64,000 nt of DNA, from contig CAJTCE010000004.1 in assembly GCA_910574745.1 (NCBI GenBank), positions 1 through 64,000 on the forward strand, given 5' to 3'. Shown here in pieces: positions 61,490 to 64,000 of the stretch. Positions within the stretch are counted from its first letter, which is position 1. Each line of letters begins with the position of its first letter. The notes under the pieces are model-generated. The model searched no databases. It was not told where the DNA came from and worked only from the letters and a program-made list of their open reading frames with translations. The stretch comes from Lachnospiraceae bacterium. Lineage in GTDB: Bacteria; Bacillota; Clostridia; Lachnospirales; Lachnospiraceae. Made by a program: the position numbers and the translations under genes.

Positions 61490-62549
61490 ACGAACACAGG
61501 AAACCCTGAGGGCAATCAAGATAGAAGCGCCCGATGAAGAAATCCGTAAAAAAGTACTGATGAACTGGGACAATGCGGCAAAGCCCCTGGATGGAATGGG
61601 CAGGTTTGAAGCTTTGACCGCCCGCATAGGGGCTGTTTTAAGGAATGATGAAATTGATATTTCTAAAAAGGCGGTTCTTATTATGTGCGCCGACAACGGC
61701 ATTGTGGAGGAAGGAATCAGCCAGTCCGGTCAGGAGGTCACACTGGCAGTTGTAAAAAGTATGGGGCAGAAGAAGTCCTCGGTGGGAAAGATGGCAAAGC
61801 AAATCGGTGCGGACACCATTCCCGTGGATATCGGCGTAAACAGTGAGGAAAAAGTACCGGGTGTGCTGGATAGAAAAATCCGCCGCGGCACAAGGAATTT
61901 CAGAATGGAGCCCGCCATGACCATGGAGGAAGGAATCAGGGCGGTTTTTGCCGGAATAGACATGGTCCGCGAGTGTAAAGAAAGGGGCTACGGGATTCTT
62001 GCCACAGGGGAAATGGGAATCGGAAACACAACAACCAGCAGCGCGGTGGCGGCGGCGCTTTTGGACTGTGACGTAGCTAAGGTTACGGGAAGGGGAGCCG
62101 GACTTAGCGACGATAAGCTGGTACATAAGAGAAAGGTTGTTGCAGAAGCTTTGGAAAAATATGAGCTGAGAAGGGCGGACGCCCTTCGCATTCTCATAAC
62201 AGTTGGAGGACTGGACATCGGAGGGCTTGCAGGAGTCTGCATCGGCGGCGCTCTTTATCATGTGCCCATTGTTTTGGACGGGGTTATCAGTATGACGGCG
62301 GCGCTTTTGGCGGAGCGGATTGTGCCGGGGACAAGGGAATATCTTATTCCCTCCCATAAAGGAAAGGAACCGGCAGTCGATTTACTTATGAAGGAGCTGG
62401 GGCTTGAACCTGTGATTGACGGAGGGATGGCTCTGGGAGAAGGGACGGGCGCTGTTATGATGCTTTCCCTTCTGGATATGGCCCTTGCCGTTTACAGGGA
62501 CAGGACAACCTTTTCGGATATTCGGATAGAAAAATACGAAAGGCATTGA
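61458..62549 (+). CDS. cobT: Nicotinate-nucleotide:dimethylbenzimidazole phosphoribosyltransferase
   Basis: A 363-residue enzyme; its start lies 32 bases inside cobQ, after GAGGAG. Family motifs are [40 protein letters not shown] and the catalytic Glu in the segment [14 protein letters not shown]. It activates the lower base for the nucleotide loop. Confidence 0.95.
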   Translation: MEYSRKPVFFKRTQETLRAIKIEAPDEEIRKKVLMNWDNAAKPLDGMGRFEALTARIGAVLRNDEIDISKKAVLIMCADNGIVEEGISQSGQEVTLAVVKSMGQKKSSVGKMAKQIGADTIPVDIGVNSEEKVPGVLDRKIRRGTRNFRMEPAMTMEEGIRAVFAGIDMVRECKERGYGILATGEMGIGNTTTSSAVAAALLDCDVAKVTGRGAGLSDDKLVHKRKVVAEALEKYELRRADALRILITVGGLDIGGLAGVCIGGALYHVPIVLDGVISMTAALLAERIVPGTREYLIPSHKGKEPAVDLLMKELGLEPVIDGGMALGEGTGAVMMLSLLDMALAVYRDRTTFSDIRIEKYERH

Positions 62550-62554
62550 CAGCA

Positions 62555-63118
62555 ATGATGACATTGATTTTAGGAGGAAGCGGAAGCGGAAAATCAGCCT
62601 ATGCGGAGGACTATGCGGTTTCGCTTTCCAAAGGGATGAAAATCTATTATCTGGCAACCATGCGGGCCTTTGGCAGGGAAGCCGGGCAAAGGATTGCAAG
62701 GCACAGGACCTTGAGAAGCGGGAAGGGATTTCTTACCATAGAACAGCCCGCAGCCATCTACAAAGCTTTGGAAAGGATGGAAACCGGGGAAAAGACGGTT
62801 TTGCTTGAGTGTATATCCAATCTGGCAGCAAACGAGATGTTTGAAGGAGAAATGCCGAAGGGGGAAGAAGCCGTGTTCAAAGAGGTTGCAAACGGCATTG
62901 CGAGACTAAGGGAGGAGGTAACCCATCTGGTTGTTGTAAGCAACAATGTATTTGAAGACGGGATAACCTATGACCGGGAAACCATGGCATATATCCGAGC
63001 CATGGGGCGGATAAACGAAAAGCTCTCTGCAATGGCGGATGAAGTGGTGGAAGTGGTTGTGGGGATTCCCCTTATGGTTAAAGATAAAAAATCAGAATCA
63101 CGGAAAAAACGGAAGTAA
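62555..63118 (+). CDS. cobU: Adenosylcobinamide kinase/guanylyltransferase
   Basis: A 187-residue enzyme with the P-loop GGSGSGKSAYAEDYA and the downstream RHRTLRSG segment whose His accepts guanylate. Two adjacent ATG codons (62555 and 62558) are both possible starts. It phosphorylates adenosylcobinamide and attaches GMP. Confidence 0.93.
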   Translation: MMTLILGGSGSGKSAYAEDYAVSLSKGMKIYYLATMRAFGREAGQRIARHRTLRSGKGFLTIEQPAAIYKALERMETGEKTVLLECISNLAANEMFEGEMPKGEEAVFKEVANGIARLREEVTHLVVVSNNVFEDGITYDRETMAYIRAMGRINEKLSAMADEVVEVVVGIPLMVKDKKSESRKKRK

Positions 63119-63176
63119 AAGCAGGAGAAATTTTACAACTGTTCAATTGCTTTCAGAGGCAGAAAGGAGGGTAAAT

Positions 63177-63941
63177 TTGCATATTTTAAAATCATTATTT
63201 ATTGCATTTTCCATCTATTCAAGGATTCCTGTTTTACGGTTTGAATGGAAGGAAGAGGATATGAAATATATGCTTTGTTTTTTTCCCTGGATCGGGGCGG
63301 TTATCGGCGGCTGTCTTTACCTGTGGATTTATCTGTGTCAGGGATTCCATGTGGGGACCTTGTGTTATACAGCCATAGGAGCGGCAATTCCCCTTATGGT
63401 CACGGGAGGCTTTCATGTAGACGGCTATATGGACACAATGGATGCTTTTCATTCCTACGGTTCAAGGGAAAAGAAAATGGAAATATTGAAAGATTCCCAT
63501 ATCGGGGCTTTTTCGGTTATTATGCTGGTTCTTTACGGGTTGATTTATCTCGGTGCATTTTCGGAGATAGAGGATGGGACTCTTTTGAAAATTGTGTGCG
63601 CCGGTTTCTTTTTATCCCGCTGTTTAAGCGGAATCGGCGTGGTGTCCTTTCCTGCGGCAAAAAAGGAAGGAATGCTTTGTTCTTTTGCGGACAGCGCAAA
63701 AAAACGCACGGTAAAAGGGATTCTGTATTTACAGGGGATGCTCTGTATCTGTCTTATGATGTTCTGGTCTCCTTTGGCCGGAGGACTTTTAGCGATGGCA
63801 GCGTTTTTGGCGTTTGCATATTATTACGTCCGCTCGAAAAAGGAGCTTTTTGGCATTACGGGAGATACGGCGGGATTTTTTGTGTTGATTTGTGAAGGAA
63901 GCATGATAACGGCGGCAGCAGTGCTGGATAAACTGATGTGA
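63177..63941 (+). CDS. cobS: Adenosylcobinamide-GDP ribazoletransferase (TTG start)
   Basis: A 254-residue membrane enzyme. TTG 63177 follows AAAGGAGGG and begins HILKSLFIAFSIYSRIPV, the normal N-terminus. The active-site motif GGFHVDGYMDTMDAFHS is intact, as are DSHIGAF and about six helices. It joins the activated lower base to adenosylcobinamide-GDP. The operon probably continues past the window end. Confidence 0.93.
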   Translation: MHILKSLFIAFSIYSRIPVLRFEWKEEDMKYMLCFFPWIGAVIGGCLYLWIYLCQGFHVGTLCYTAIGAAIPLMVTGGFHVDGYMDTMDAFHSYGSREKKMEILKDSHIGAFSVIMLVLYGLIYLGAFSEIEDGTLLKIVCAGFFLSRCLSGIGVVSFPAAKKEGMLCSFADSAKKRTVKGILYLQGMLCICLMMFWSPLAGGLLAMAAFLAFAYYYVRSKKELFGITGDTAGFFVLICEGSMITAAAVLDKLM

Positions 63942-64000
63942 CGGCAGAAATTTTGAAAAAGTCATGTGATGGCGCGGTATCAGATAAGTGAATATGACGG

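Noticed and set aside
61638-62357. Long open frame on the minus strand (239 codons) opposite cobT
   Set aside because: It lies fully antisense to an unmistakable cobT, has no ribosome site and reads as low-complexity, Cys/His/Asn-rich sequence typical of a shadow frame.
1-64000. tRNA and rRNA genes
   Set aside because: No cloverleaf with a T-loop GTTCGANNC signature and no rRNA-like block was noticed by eye; a tRNA search program would be needed to exclude them fully.

Overview
The window comes from a gut-type Firmicute of the class Clostridia, most likely the family Lachnospiraceae. This rests on strong AGGAGG ribosome sites, Tn4451/Tn4453-type transposon genes (tnpV, tnpW, tnpX), CD1845- and CD3324-family proteins, AgrC/LytTR-type regulators, BlaI/BlaR1, and a cobalamin operon behind a B12 riboswitch. 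It is a patchwork of mobile elements in several states of decay, followed by an ordinary chromosomal segment.

Layout. (1) 1 to about 8980: right part of a Tn4451-like mobilizable element, with its left end outside the window. It carries an Abi/HEPN-like protein, a CD1845-family protein, a relaxase, an XRE repressor, a CD3324-family gene behind a leader peptide and attenuator, an alpha/beta hydrolase, a sigma factor, tnpW and the large serine recombinase tnpX. Six copies of one 23-nt palindrome punctuate this element and occur nowhere else in the window. tnpX has an in-frame amber codon near its end. The element abuts a 5'-truncated DUF4238 gene. (2) 9.6-19.1 kb: accessory genes mixed with broken ones: a membrane-anchored protein split by a second in-frame TAG, a tandem-MerR regulator with an ABC exporter, a LysR regulator with a shortened effector domain, a frameshifted LysE exporter, a truncated sulfhydrylase, an epimerase, a GIY-YIG/DUF4357 protein, an ECF sigma factor and a DUF2461 protein. 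(3) 19.1-29.9 kb: a DUF6485 gene, a dead phosphopantetheinyl transferase, a kinase remnant next to an intact LytTR regulator, a chemoreceptor, and remnants of IS30, tnpV and a MobL relaxase around a DUF2268 protease/TipAS-MerR pair with a classic 19-bp-spacer promoter.

(4) 29.9-41.9 kb: a second integrated element (tyrosine integrase, XRE repressor, broken excisionase, direct repeats, hairpin-rich oriT candidate, frameshifted MobV relaxase). Its cargo is a defence island: type III restriction-modification (mod, res), a two-gene module of a soluble protein plus a four-helix membrane protein with RexAB-like architecture, and a DUF1016-type PD-(D/E)XK nuclease. Imperfect direct repeats flank it. 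Its own mobility genes look broken, so it is probably stranded, whereas the defence genes are intact. (5) 42-50.4 kb: a GHKL kinase and a BlaI/BlaR1 sensor-repressor pair. BlaI-type operators lie upstream of a giant triple-repeat lipoprotein and of blaI itself, which suggests a cell-wall-stress regulon with an undescribed effector.

(6) 50.5-53.7 kb: a decarboxylase-cupin fusion, an AraC-acetyltransferase fusion and a MATE exporter. (7) 53.75-64 kb: a cobalamin riboswitch and a nine-gene operon: lipoprotein cobaltochelatase CbiK, a two-repeat lipoprotein, a BtuFCD-like importer, cobQ, cobT, cobU and cobS. The operon takes up corrinoids (and possibly handles cobalt or tetrapyrroles at the cell surface) and finishes cobalamin by amidation and nucleotide-loop assembly.

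The best candidates for something undescribed are the soluble-plus-membrane pair at 38534-40000, the BlaI-controlled triple-repeat lipoprotein, the palindromic insertions that break the excisionase, and the leader-peptide attenuator at 4238-4331. All functional calls come from reading the sequence and from remembered family features. No database search was run.
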